Shown in pieces: positions 1 to 11,176 of a DNA stretch of 64,000 nucleotides. The DNA comes from Marsupella aquatica. Taxonomy: Eukaryota; Marchantiophyta. The notes under the pieces were generated by a model. It did not search any database, had not been told where the DNA came from, and saw only the letters and a program-made list of their open reading frames with translations. Location of the stretch: assembly GCA_973895155.1 (NCBI GenBank), contig OZ316892.1:13206001-13270000 (forward strand), written 5' to 3'. How positions within the stretch are numbered: the first letter of the stretch is position 1; each line of letters begins with the position of its first letter. The position numbers were made by a program, and so were the translations under genes.

Positions 1-388
1 TGTGCTTTCGGTCGGTTGGAGAGAGAGATTGCCGCCGTGTCAAACTTCCAGATATCAGGATCCTCATGTTGTGTAGTTTGTAGGGAGGTGTGAATGGGTA
101 CCTTACCTTACTAGGGTCTGTGATCTTCAATGCTGGCAAGATATGTGGAGTGTCGGAGCTGAACTATCAGCTGTTTTATGTCGATTATGAGGCGTTTTGC
201 ATGTAGGGTATTCTGGAGAGGTCTGAGATGATGTCACTTAACTGTCCATCTCTTTTCTTCCCCTGCACCTTAGTAGGCTTCTTTTATCGTATTTACTTCT
301 GAAGGATCTCTGGGACGGATCCAGCTTTGTCCGGAGTTAATGGCTCAAGTCTGGAAATTAACCTTTCGTCCTGATGTGTGTTTGACAG

Positions 389-1205
389 ACCTGTGGTGAT
401 GCTCGCATATCCCTTGTAAGTTCCTTTTCTTGTCCAGAGTTGCTTTTCATTTTGCGGGCTGTATGCCGTCTGTGTTAGCCGTTACCTTATGTGACACTCT
501 CTCTGATATAACTTAGATCGCACCTCCGAGGATGGGGTAACTTAGCTTCTAGGGCGCTCCGTGGTTATGATTGAGGACGTTACCAGTGATTTCCAGTTTC
601 GAAGGAGGCTCGTTTCTGTATTGGCCTCCTGTTCGTCGAGCCCTCCTGAATGTTGTCTCGATTCGCTGGTCTGCAGATATGCTTCTGTCTCTGCCATTGA
701 GAGCCCATTCAAGGAGGATGACACTCAGTGGCTAACTTACTGGGTTCTGTACTCCTTCCTTCAGCTCATTGAGCTCGGTTTTGAGCGTATTTTATACTGG
801 TATGTCACTGACCTTTTATGTCCATTTCCGATTACGTCTCAACGTGGAACAGTTCATCCATTAGAACATTGTATTCTGCACACGTATTTGGTATCCCTGC
901 TCACTTGGTCTGACGTATTACTGTGTCTGTCGATTTTGTGTCGCCGCAGGATTCCTTTCTGGTATACTATTAAGCTTATCACTGTTGCCTGGCTGGTCCT
1001 TCCTCAATTTCACGGAGCGGCCTTCGTTTACGAAAATTACGTCAAAAAGCATATCAGTGGTGCAGGCCCTTCTAAAACTGAAACTTTGACACCCAAGCAA
1101 CGTCAACTTATTGAACGGATGAGTCCTAAAGCTCGTGCTTCAGTGTCGGCTTTCATCTCCGAATACGGACCTGACGCCTTCGACTCAGTCATTGCCACGG
1201 TTTGA
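389..1205 (+). CDS. HVA22/REEP/DP1-family ER membrane-shaping protein (5' end missing)
   Basis: Three exons join in phase: 389-415, 677-799 and 950-1205 (stop). The product carries the plant HVA22 signature: a short YPLYASV segment, then DDTQWLTYWVLYS, a first hydrophobic hairpin, and WLVLPQFHGAAFVYENYV, ending in a charged tail with the family-typical YGPDAF. Family knowledge: HVA22 proteins are ER/Golgi membrane proteins with hairpin helices that curve membranes; many are ABA- or stress-responsive. The first exon (usually an N-terminus ending near LAG) was not found in 1-388 and probably lies left of the window. The 389-415 exon is only 27 bases, supported by phase and by homology across both junctions. 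The 150-base intron 800-949 has no stop and is a multiple of three, so its retention would keep the frame. The stop at 1203-1205 overlaps a weak donor; an extended proline-rich tail is possible (see 1672-1995). Confidence 0.85.
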
Positions 1206-1671
1206 TATCGCATCGTTATACCAACTGTTTGTAACAGGCATGCAAGGCTGTTGTGAAGTTTCTACCTAGCTCAAGGCTCTCGCACTTTTGACCTGTAGTT
1301 GCATGTCTTGTTTTGACTAATACCTTGTAGGAGCGGCTAGTCAGAAATGATCCTGTGAGCTCGCTAATTAGTTTCGTGCAGGCACAACCTTCTACTATTA
1401 GTGAGTGTCTTGTCTCCGATTGGCGTTGTACAATCCCTGTCCAGCGCCTTTACAAGCTCCCGATCAATTGTCCACCGTTGACTTCCCTTTGTCATCGGCA
1501 GCAGTCGCGCTCATCTGCTTACACAGCTCAAGCCGGTTCCGCTGGCTTTTATCCAAGTTGTAGGATATAATAACGCGTAGACTTGGCTGCGGTGAAGTGG
1601 TAGTAGCATTTGTCGCTCAGTGTCCATCCCTTTCGCGAACTTTGCTAAACACTCTGTTCTTCATTATGCAG

Positions 1672-1995
1672 ATTACCATCGAAGCCAAAAGAAAGACCAA
1701 GTCCCCATCTTCTGCAAGTAGACAGAAGGGACCTCCTCTTGCGGCACAGCCCACTAGATACCCTGGTTCTTCCCCTGGGTCTAAGCACACTAGATACACA
1801 GGATCTCCCCCCGCCGTTCGGCCTACTGAGTACACAGGGTCTCCTGCTCCTCGTGTCCATACTGGATATGGTAAGTCTGATTCTTTTCGTGAATATTGCA
1901 GGCAACCAGTCAAGCTGTTAAAAACAAGTCTTCATTCGCTGGAGAATCGACGGAATGAGATTAGAGCGAAAATGAGGACAAACTTTGCAACGTGA
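1672..1995 (+). other. Possible proline/serine-rich 3' exon of the HVA22-like gene
   Basis: After a good acceptor (ATTATGCAG) the frame starting at 1672 is open to 1995. It encodes a basic start (EAKRKTKSPSS), then three related units of the form T-x-Y-(T/P)-G-S-x-P, a composition seen in long C-terminal tails of some HVA22 proteins. A putative donor at 1871 and acceptor at 1901 would leave an implausibly short intron, so read-through to 1995 is more likely if this is coding. I could not build a phase-consistent path from the 950-1205 exon through the small candidate exons at about 1331-1398. It may equally be 3' UTR. Confidence 0.3.
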
Positions 1996-4184
1996 AGAGT
2001 GGGAATTTTACGCCACCACTTTTCTTCAAGAACGATCATGGGTTGAAAATACCCACATATTAGGGTCTGCTGGTTTCAGCGAAGTAGCGATTTGTATGTT
2101 AAATGTCAATTTTAATTATAAATATGCCATACGATCTGCAGGAATGTACAGTTACGTTTTCACTACTTTTCATCGGTGCGTCCTCCATATGGAAAGGAAA
2201 TTGTTGCAACAGCCTCACGTCTATACTCAGAAATTGGGAAATTGCATGTCATGTTTATGACCAAGTTGCCTATAGGGTAAACTATGCGTGAGGTGTTTTG
2301 AGACGTTGAAATGATTGTCACTTCACTTGTACCATGTGCTGAATTTTGGGTAGTGGCGGATGCCAACGTACATTGAATGCCTCCGAGTTTGAAAATAACC
2401 CTGAGAATCGTACTAGAGTATATGATGCAAACGTATATTGAATCCCTCCGAGTTTGAAATGAGTCGTTAGAATTTAGTGGATTTAGAAAATAAAACTGAG
2501 AATCGTACTAGAGTATGTGGTGTTTATGCGCGCCATTTGTCCAGCAACAGAAGACAGGGATTTTGGTTGACACAATGAAGTGCTGTTAGCGTTGTAATGA
2601 GTATACTGTTATATGAATGAATTCCTCATCCTCGAAGTTCCGAGATTGTCTGATGTTGTACTCACACACCCGGGAAAAATCTTTCTTAATACTCTTCTAT
2701 AAGCTGAAATTATCATCGTCCGTGAATGGCGAATCATATTTAGGTTCTGAGTCTGGCGTTCGACACTAAACGAAATATGGTGATAATGAATTAGGTTCAT
2801 TTGCATATCGCACTACAGACAGTTCCCAAAAGCATTTTACGAAAGTATGCGTGCATAATGCAATTTATTTGGCCACGGTAAAGTACGTTACTGAATCTTC
2901 CATGCATGGTCTTTCCGCTGACACTTTGGAAAGCGAACTGGCAAATGAATTCCCAAAGGAACCTGCAGGAACGCCACTCTTGTGGGGAGAGCTAACATGA
3001 CCAAGATGAGCACAAAATGATCGCTCTTTCGATTGAAATCTGTAAACCACCACTAACCATGGCAAACCTTGATGCACCAAGTTTCACCATAAATCATCAA
3101 TGACGGTGACAAAAACTCATTCCACCAAGCTTCACCATAATAGTGATTGTGTAACAAGCATCAACAGTACCCTTTTCCTTAAATTGTGGAGGGTAGATGA
3201 GAGTACTAAAGACTGGAAACAGGGAAGTTTTGCACTATTCCCTTTATATGGCTACTGACATTTTTAAAAGTAAAATCTGATAAGCCAAACTCTAGTTGCC
3301 AGGACGAGCAACCTGGTAAGTCGGCGAGTAAAGGACGATGCGTGGCCCATGAGTAAATAATTGGAAGCGTTGAGGAGGTGAGGAACTCACAAAGCAGGAA
3401 GAAAACAAATCGAAGCCCTACTCAGGTTTCAAATTTAAGTTTTAACAAGACATCCGAGGTTGCAAAATCGTAGGATGAACGTATGAACTAAGGGCAAAAT
3501 GTCCGTCATTGCCATCGTTACCCAGTGCCTGATTCGAAAATAAAGAGATTAAAAAACAAAAAGTGAACAACACCAAAGACATTTCCAACATCCCTGAGCA
3601 GAGGGTAGCATTCTATTAGCAAGTATGATTAATTCAGAGATTGGTCCTCTTTAAAAAAATGTCCAAAAGAAAGCTAGCCTTTGTTAAGGAGTCTTGATTA
3701 ATTCCCTTTCTCCTATCAGCATACAGAGAGCAGTAGCCCGGGTAAAGCAGCTGGCCTCCTTGAGAGGAGTAGTTTGTCCAGTGTCTCTCCCTCCCGGACA
3801 ATGCCGTTTTGTTTGTCCAGGGCAGGGGATATGTCTGCAAGGCCAGAGCAGACAGCGCCCCATGAGTACATTCTGCAAGAGCTTTCTCAAGCGTGCACAG
3901 AGAAGAAAACTATTCGACTATGCTTTATATATTCTCTAAGGCTAGAACTCAGAAGGGAGGAGCGGGTCAACATTCATTGGCCTGACGCAGATACTTGATC
4001 CTCCAAGCGGAACTGAAACATACCTTCACTCGACAGAATGCTGGAAAGGTAAGCTGGACAAAGAGCTCTCCGTCCCCTAGGCTTCATATCGCCCTACTGC
4101 TTTTGGGCAAATGGCTAACATCGCCATGTGCGTCGTCTTTAAAGAGAACAATTGTAATCATGACGGTTTATTAGCTTTAGTAAC
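1996..4184. other. Intergenic region without a recognised gene
   Basis: Only short ORFs with no recognisable domain are present. A short block recurs near 2361-2420 and 2427-2520 (the phrases CGTATATTGAATCCCTCCGAG and GAGAATCGTACTAGAGTAT with small changes), suggesting a local duplication. The region separates the HVA22-like gene (+) from the TCF25-like gene (-), so the two genes converge here and it should hold both 3' UTRs. Confidence 0.5.
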
Positions 4185-7100
4185 CTAATCATTACCATTG
4201 CTATCATCGTCAAGCAAGGTGGGAGTATCATCTGCAGAAGCTTCCTCCCCATAATCCACCCTTTGAACTAAGGAGTGCAAGAAAGCTAGCAATGCATTCC
4301 GTCCCGGAAAGTCTGCCTCTTGGACAACTTGTTGCAGGTGGTCTTCGTCATAATCCAGGCCACCTTCTCTCAGCATATCTTCCCCGATCAAATCTCCTCC
4401 AAATGGGTGAAAATTCAACTGTGGCATGTCTTCGGGCGGAAGAGTTGAAGTTGAGTCGGAGAACTCGGATACATGTAAATGATTATACCTGATAATCCAT
4501 AAAGCATAGCGTAAGTAAGGTTACAAGGGAGTACATCAAAGGCAACCATCTCCCGAGAAAGGTCCAAGAAAATTAGCAAATAAATCGAACTAAAATCCAC
4601 GGGCCCATATGACAAGGACAACGGTTCCCGTAATTACCCCAAAATAATGCTATCTGCAAAAGTAAAGCTTGCGGGAAACAGATGAATGAATAAGGATACC
4701 AGTCCACATGTCCAGCGGAGAGACGAAGACTAATGTAATAAGATAGCAACTATTTTAAGATCTGGCAGTTTTAAATCTACATGAGTGGTTGAATGAAGAA
4801 GAAACGTGGTCCACAGATCCCACTGGACAGGGACCAAGATAGACGGCAGTGAGTACAAAGAAAGATTGATGACGACACAATGCACACTTCCTAAAGGTCC
4901 ATATCTATACCATCCTCTGACGAACACTCTGACATATATCTTTGATGGGATACGAGTAGTTACTTCCTACGAGAGAAACAAACTCAACATGTTTCAAGCT
5001 TACGTTAGGCTCCATAGCATGACTACCATGATTCGGAATGACAACAGAGAAGAAGAGTTCCAGTCTATCCTGTGTTACAGAGTCAAATGTGGCAAAGAAT
5101 ACTACTTGGCCTGCTCTAGGAAAAATAAGATAAGGACAAGTAGAATCACTGACTGAATATGTAATGAGCCGTTTTAGATTTTCGAGGTCCTGATGGACAC
5201 AAGGAACCAGAGAACTATACGACTGTGACCAACATTGAGGACCAAGAGAGAAGAGGGAGGAACTGAGTGTTGTAACAGCATCTGCCATAGCATTGGGCCA
5301 TGGAACCCACGCCCTGAATGAGAAGTAGAACGAACTGAGGACAATGCAGAGAGAGAGCATTACTCATTTTCATCCGAAGGAAACACTTCGTTCCGAATGA
5401 ACTCCAAACTTGCCATTTCCGCACCAGATGCTGAATGAAGGCTTGAATCTGAGATTTGGGTGACCATTGCCGCACCCTTTTTGAGCCATCCCTGCAGTTC
5501 TGGTGATCTCCATATCAAGTAATTTCTTTCCACGTAAATGTCAATGAGGTGCTCCATAGTGGGTCTCCCCGCCTGGTCCTGACTAAAATGAGAATGAGAA
5601 GTGATTTTTGACCAAGACTCATCCTCCTTAATTGATGCTTTCGCAATTATCTTCTTCAGTGCAGATGGATGTAGCCATAGTGCCTGCCCAAGGAGCTGTG
5701 CAGACGTCTTCTTGCTTCCGTCTTTCTTCTTTATGTCGTTACTCGTAAAATTACTTTTACCACGTTGTTGATCTTCGACGTAGAAACGGGCCACGGCCAC
5801 TGAGAAAGAGAAATTTGGGAGGAGTTGTATTGACTTAACACTCTCATACTCGTCTACAAAGTGTTCCAACCACTCATATTGCTGAGCCCGGAGTGAAAAG
5901 TAGTCAATACAGAAGAGTGCACCAAGGGGATCACTGGGATCAAGTGACAGGAGAAATTTGCAAACTTCAAGGGCTGTACGATGGCATCCTCGTCTTCCCA
6001 AATGTTGCATATGCCGAAACAAGGCCAGGAACAAAGCTTTGTTTTTATCCCAAGAGAATTCTAACCTACAAAAACCCGAACTAGGGTTGAAGGAAGGGTG
6101 CCATGCACATTCTAGAGCGTAGAGGCATTGTTCCAGTAGATTAGCTGACTGCTGATGCTGTCCCATCTGCTTGTAAACTTCAGCCAATGCTAAAAGGGAG
6201 TCCACGTGATAGGGGTGGCTGTGCAGCAGCATAAGTAAAGTGTTGGGATCATGTGATGCGACACATGATTCAAATCTTTTCTGCACCTCCTCGTACGACA
6301 CCGAGTATTGATACCTGTAGCAGTCCGGGAAATTCCAATCAGTTCTAGATTTGTGTTGTCAATGCCTCATGCCAGTCTCCCACAAATTATCAAATTGTGA
6401 AATGATGGAACAGATTTGACAAGCTTTCAAATTGATTTTAGAAAGTTCCCCCAAACAAATTCCCACATGAATCATAAAGATACCTTAAGAAAAATGGGCC
6501 CCAAACAGCAATGAGTTAAGTACAGCCGTCTTTAAGTTTCCGTTAAGTGCCACAACATTCCTACAAGCTCAACTATTCTGATCCACAGGACCAAATCAAA
6601 AGTGTATTTCTTGATCAACTGAGTAGGCAATAGACCGTTCTGCAAAGAAAACATACAAAACAAAGCCTCCAACCAGCACTAGCAAAGGTATTCCCAAAAG
6701 AGCTCTTCCTACAATTTTCTCACAATACTTCTTGCCGACACTGGGTAAGACACTGGGTACAAAGAAAGTGTAACAATTTGAAGTGAATGATATCACAGAA
6801 GTCACTCTATTTTGGAGTTGCATTAACCATGGACTAGATGCCAACGCCTCTAAGTCAATCCTTCTGTCACTACAAAAGCTACTGAAGCATTGTTCTCTTT
6901 GTCATTCTGCACACACGCCTCTCTACTTCGTTGATAGCAAAATGCTTAATACCTGAAGTGTTTTATGCGACCCTCAACTTTGAAGCACTCCATTGTTGTC
7001 CCGCCGTCCCACCGGGCCCAGTGCTCCATAGGCACTACCAAAGTGCTCTTTCTCAGCGGCACACCTCTACCGTTACGTCGACCACCACCAAGACCTTGCC

Positions 7101-7909
7101 TCCTCAGTGACCGAACTCCTTCCCCTCTGCGATCCACGGAATTTATCACTTTGGATCCAAAAATTCGCCGCAACTCGTCCTCAGCCCTGAAATGCTTTAA
7201 GTCAACACCCAAGACACTTGGAGCCTGCCCATTATTCTCGCGATATGTTTTACCATCGTTACAACATGACCCAGAGGAGATCGACGACGAGCCTTCCCCA
7301 CTCCCCACGTCAAGCCTTTCCAATAGCTTATCCACCGCCTCCACATCACCAGTCACCGTCGGCTCGTCACCGAAGGTAAGATCCTTCTTCCCCTTCTTCC
7401 TACCCTTACTCTTTTTTTTCTTCGATTTGTTAGGCCCAATAGATGCCGTCGTAGAACCAGAAGCAACCTGTGGCTGTGAGCTTCGCTCGACATCCCCATC
7501 TTCACTATCGTCTTCATCCTATTATCACCACACACACCACCACTACTAGGAGGAATCAGTTCCAATTGTCGTAATCAGACGGCCTTGCTTAGCCTCCGCG
7601 CTTAAATGCTCGTAAGTCGGTTCAGGAATTCTACGATCTAAATCTCTGGTGTTCAGTACATAAGACAGATGACTTCAGCGCGTACAAAATTATATCGTAC
7701 TCTAAAGATAAAATAAATCAAAGGAAGTTTGCGAGGAAGGAGATTCGGGTCCTTGCCTGTGACCTTAAAAGGTCGAAGGGATTGCTCACAGGTCCTCCTC
7801 TTTCATCTTGGTCAGAATCGCTGCCACCCACATCACGCGATACAATCTGAGCAGGAGGAGCCTGCCCCTGATTGCTCCGCAGAGCTCGTTGAAGCATGCG
7901 GGCTGACAT
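4185..7909 (-). CDS. TCF25: TCF25/Nulp1/Rqc1-like protein (ribosome quality control)
   Basis: Four exons on the minus strand: 7909-7757, 7518-6953, 6314-5364 and 4488-4185. Phases close to one ORF of 657 residues, near the usual ~650-680 of the family. The start MSARMLQRALR and NPFDLL at the end of exon 1 match plant TCF25. Exon 2 has an acidic stretch, a KKKKSKGRKKGKK basic block and the conserved VVPMEHWARWDGG region. Exon 3 holds the TPR-like core (HPYHVDSLLALAEVY, ECAWHPSF, GCHRTALEVCKFLLSLDP, LLPNFSFSVAVA). Exon 4 starts with YNHLHVSEFSD and ends with the typical ALLAFLHSLVQRVDYGE and an acidic tail. Family knowledge: yeast Rqc1 acts with Ltn1 in the 60S ribosome quality-control complex; animal TCF25 was first described as a basic HLH-like transcription factor. 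Intron 1 requires a GC donor (CAG|GCAAGG); the overlapping GT site (AAG|GTCACA) breaks the frame. Confidence 0.93.
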
Positions 7910-8249
7910 TGAGCTTCACTTTCCGAAACCCCGCAGCCCGAAACAGAGCAGAATTGGATTTCTATCTCAGATCGGCTGGTGAGAAATCGATCTTCTCTGA
8001 TGCTCAGTACTCAGCAGATCAGCATCCTCATCAGGGGCAGGGAAGATCTCAGAAACGAGTGCGATTTTGGCACCAGAATCGCGTATGGAAAGAGAAATAC
8101 CTCAAGTAAGAAGTTAGAGTCCTATCGCTTGCTCTGACTGCTTCTTTCTTTCGGATGACAAAATTCTCCCACAAAGCCTGTCAGCAGAATGCTTCGAATC
8201 TTGAGGACTGTTCATTTTAAGGTCCTCGCCGGGGCCACTCTTGTAGGGC

Positions 8250-8775
8250 AACTCCTCACTCCTTCTTGTGTGGATTGCCTTCGTTTCCCAAGGCGAGGGC
8301 AGGCATGGAACGGCGATCAGCGCTTTGTTTTCTTCCCCAAATTTTAGCCACACTTAAAACCACCAAAATAGAATCCAAATGGTTCTAATAGGGGTGTCTA
8401 TGTTCTCTACTATCAAATGTTCTCTACTATGCACATTCCTCACTCCTTGCTGTGTGGATTGCCTTTGTTTCCCAAGGCAAGGGCAGGCCATGGAATGGTG
8501 ACCAGCGCTTTGTTTTTTTCCCCAAATTTTAGCCTCACTTAAAACCACAAAATACACCCCAAATGGTTCTAATAGGGGTGTCTATGTTCTCTACTATCAA
8601 ATGTTCTTTACTATGCAAATTCCTCACTCCTCGTTGTGTGGATTGCCTTCGTTTCCCAAGGCGAGAGCAGGCCATGGAACGGCTAGCAGCACTTTGTTTT
8701 TTTCCACAAATTTTAGCCACACTTAAAACCACCAAAATAGACTCCAAATGGTCCTAATAAGGGTGTCAAAGTTCT
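8250..8775. repeat. 184-bp tandem repeat, about 2.9 copies
   Basis: The phrase GTGGATTGCCT recurs at 8270, 8454 and 8638, exactly 184 bases apart. Flanking text (TTTCCCAAGGCGAG, GCAGGCATGGAACGG, CCAAATTTTAGCC, TAATAGGGGTGTC) recurs with few changes. Short ORFs on both strands here are products of the repeat and look non-coding. The array lies just upstream of the TCF25-like gene's first exon. Confidence 0.9.
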
Positions 8776-8813
8776 CCCATATGCAAAATCTTACTCCTGT
8801 GGATTTGGAGTTT

Positions 8814-9448
8814 GGGACCTAACATCCTTGTGGGGTTCTTATTTTGGTAGCCCATAGAAATTTTATGTTCCTGGTCGTAAGAGCACTTTATGTACTCAGA
8901 TGTAACTGAGTTACAGCGCTGCTTTGACATGCCCTAATGACATCCTTTGGGGATTTACATACCTTCAATTGGACTGGGCCAAGCATAGATCTCATATCCG
9001 GATGACAAGCAGGCTTGTAGGGAGGCTCTTAATCACATGTCCTTTGATTATGGTAGCTATGGCAGGGTTATGGGAAATTCACTAGGAGATCCTTCAGGTT
9101 TCACCAGTCCCTCCATGTCCACCATGTTGTGTGGGACCTAACATCTTTATGGGGTACTATTTTGGTAGCCCATAGAGATTTTGTCCTGGCTGTAACAACA
9201 CTTTATGTACTCAGATGTAACTGAGTTAGAGCGCTGCTTTGACACGCCCTAATGACATCCTTTGGGGATTTACATACCTTCAATTGGACTGGGCCAAGCA
9301 TAGATCTCATATCCGGATGGCAAGTCAGCTTGTAGGGAGGCTTTTAATCACATGTCCTTTGATTATGGTAGCTTTGGCAGGGTTATGGGAAATTCACTAG
9401 GAGATCCTTCAGGTTTCACCAGTCCCTCCATGTCCACCATGTTGTGTG
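8814..9448. repeat. 319-bp direct tandem duplication
   Basis: Two adjacent units begin with GGGACCTAACATC at 8814 and 9133. They share nearly all sequence through TCCATGTCCACCATGTTGTGTG, with scattered substitutions and a few small indels. The duplication looks fairly recent. No protein-coding potential is visible. A run of 11 C residues follows at about 9660. Confidence 0.9.
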
Positions 9449-9941
9449 TTTCTGCTACAAGAGTTGAAGTTGCACTGTAATTTGGACCAATAAAATTGTA
9501 GCTTCTGTCATGGATTCATTGTTAGGTTCCCCTCCCTTTCACTGGCCAGTCTTTAGGAGTATGCCACTCCTTCTACAGTAGTTAAACTGCTTGTTTGGCT
9601 GCCTTCGGTTGTGCGTCTGCCCTGGTGCCAGCCGGTTTTTGGGCACCTTGACCTTCGGTTCCCCCCCCCCCGAGTGTTGCCTTTTGTGGGCCCCCTGTTG
9701 TATGTTTTACGAGTCAAAAAAAAACTTTTAAGTCTCAAAGCTTTGAAGTTGGGAATGATGACTTTTGGCCATAAACAAACGGTCCTAACTTTTTCACAGG
9801 GTTAGTAAAACTTTGTTAATAAAACCTTTTTTTCACTAGCCTCTATAGTGACTACTGTCATGGCATATGACCTGTCTTTCTGGCAAAAAGTTGTGTACTA
9901 TTAAGAATTTGGTAGTAGGTAACTTTTTTCTATCCAGACCC

Positions 9942-10315
9942 TTAACTACTGTTAAGGTCCATCAAAATTGAAGCTTTGAGAAGCCTTAATGCTTCATACA
10001 AAAGAGAAAGTGTCATGGAACTGAGAGGTCCTAGGCTCAATCCCCCATCCACACTAAGGGTGTAGAAGATATGTGTGTGTGGGTGGAATGGGTTTTGTGG
10101 GTAGTGGATGGAGTTTTGATTATCTCCTTGGTCCCCAGTTGCCCACTTCATGCCCCTGGTTTAATCCCCTCTTCCTCCTGGTGCAGGTCTCATGTCGGAT
10201 TAGTGGGTACTCACCCTGAAATGGGTTCCTTACAATGAATGAATGTATGTGTGCCACTATTTGGGTGGGGAGAGTCTACTAAGTGTTCTTAATTTCTCAT
10301 TTCAGTTCAGGACAA
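9942..10315 (+). repeat. Dispersed SINE-like repeat, copy A
   Basis: The 3' part of this block (about 10155-10315: CTCTTCCTCCTGGTGCAGG, ACTCACCCTGAAATGGGTTCC, GGTGGGGAGAGTCTACTAAG, TTCTCATTTCAG) is shared with copy B near 26695-26850. A stretch at about 10030 (AGGTCCTAGGCTCAATCCC) resembles a pol III B box. The unit ends just before the DNA transposon. The SINE assignment is inference; the shared sequence is directly visible. Confidence 0.5.
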
Positions 10316-10375
10316 AAATAAATAAATCTCAATCTAGTTATTTCTTTAAAAGGGAAACTGCCTCGGAAGAAGCTA

Positions 10376-10523
10376 CACTGTTCACCGTAATTAGTGTGAG
10401 TAACACTAATTCGAGAGCGCCCGTTTTCGGGGTCTACTCGCGAATTAGTGTTAGTCACACTAATTCCGAGCAAACACTAATTACGCGCGCGGAAAATAGT
10501 GTTACGTAACACTAATTCACGTG
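10376..10523. repeat. Left terminal inverted repeat and subterminal palindrome array
   Basis: After the 22-bp terminus the sequence alternates TTAGTGT and ACACTAA. About seven copies occur within 150 bases, arranged as imperfect palindromes such as TTAGTGTGAGTAACACTAA, TTAGTGTTAGTCACACTAA and TAGTGTTACGTAACACTAA. Spacers are GC-rich (CGAGAGCGCCCG, CGCGCGCGG). Such arrays in plant transposons usually bind transposase; that role here is inferred. Confidence 0.85.
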
Positions 10524-11039
10524 AGTTTTTGGGTCGTATCGCGCGACGCCAAAATGACAGGATTTCAAATGTTCTTGGCATCCAAGTCTCTCATCACAGG
10601 CTCTTTGTTAGGGTGTTCAGCCGTCACTCTCATTCAGTCTAACATTGATGCTGCTAGAAGTGGATCGTTGCTGCTTGGTTGATATTGTTGCTCATTGATC
10701 GATCCTTGTAGTCCTACTGCCAAGTTGATTGGTGGTGCTATTGTGCTGTTGAACGTGAGTTGCTATTGCGGTGCTGAACAGTCGCACCTGCTGTGAAGTT
10801 GAAGTTGCTAGCTTGAATCGTGAGTTGCTACCTCTGCAGCTATTGGAATCCATTTGGGTCATTGTTGCTCCTACTACTGCAAAGTTCATTGGATCAGTAC
10901 GTGTAATCAGTCTTTGGAGAACTCTCACAGAGTAGAAATTGATAAATTGAAGTAATACGTGTAATCTAATTTGCATCTTATACGTGTAATCAATCTCTGC
11001 TTTGAGAAACCTGAGTAGAAATTGATCATTGCCTAGATC

Positions 11040-11150
11040 AATTGATTGTTGGCTTTAGAAATTGTTGGCTTCAGAAATTGATTGTTGGCTTTAGAAATTG
11101 CTGACTTCATAAATCGATTGTTGGCTTCAAAAAATTGACCTCAATGAACA
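11040..11150. repeat. Short tandem repeats upstream of the BRCT gene
   Basis: Units of about 17-24 bases built on TTGGCTTTAGAAATTG are repeated five to six times with variation (TTGGCTTCAGAAATTG, CTGACTTCATAAATC). They end about 30 bases before the ATG at 11177 and so lie in the putative promoter or 5' UTR of the BRCT gene. Confidence 0.6.
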
Positions 11151-11176
11151 GACAGCTCAGAATTTAGACGAAAAAG

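Noticed and set aside
561-1205. A single 214-codon ORF covering the HVA22-like region
   Set aside because: Homology runs from YPLYASV (389-415) to 677 and jumps from 799 to 950 in phase. Codons 561-676 and 800-949 do not match the family, so this is exon plus open intron.
7353-7565. Frameshift between exons 1 and 2 of TCF25
   Set aside because: The mismatch exists only if the GT donor at 7763 is used. The GC donor at 7756 restores the frame with the expected NPFDLL...DEDDSED junction.
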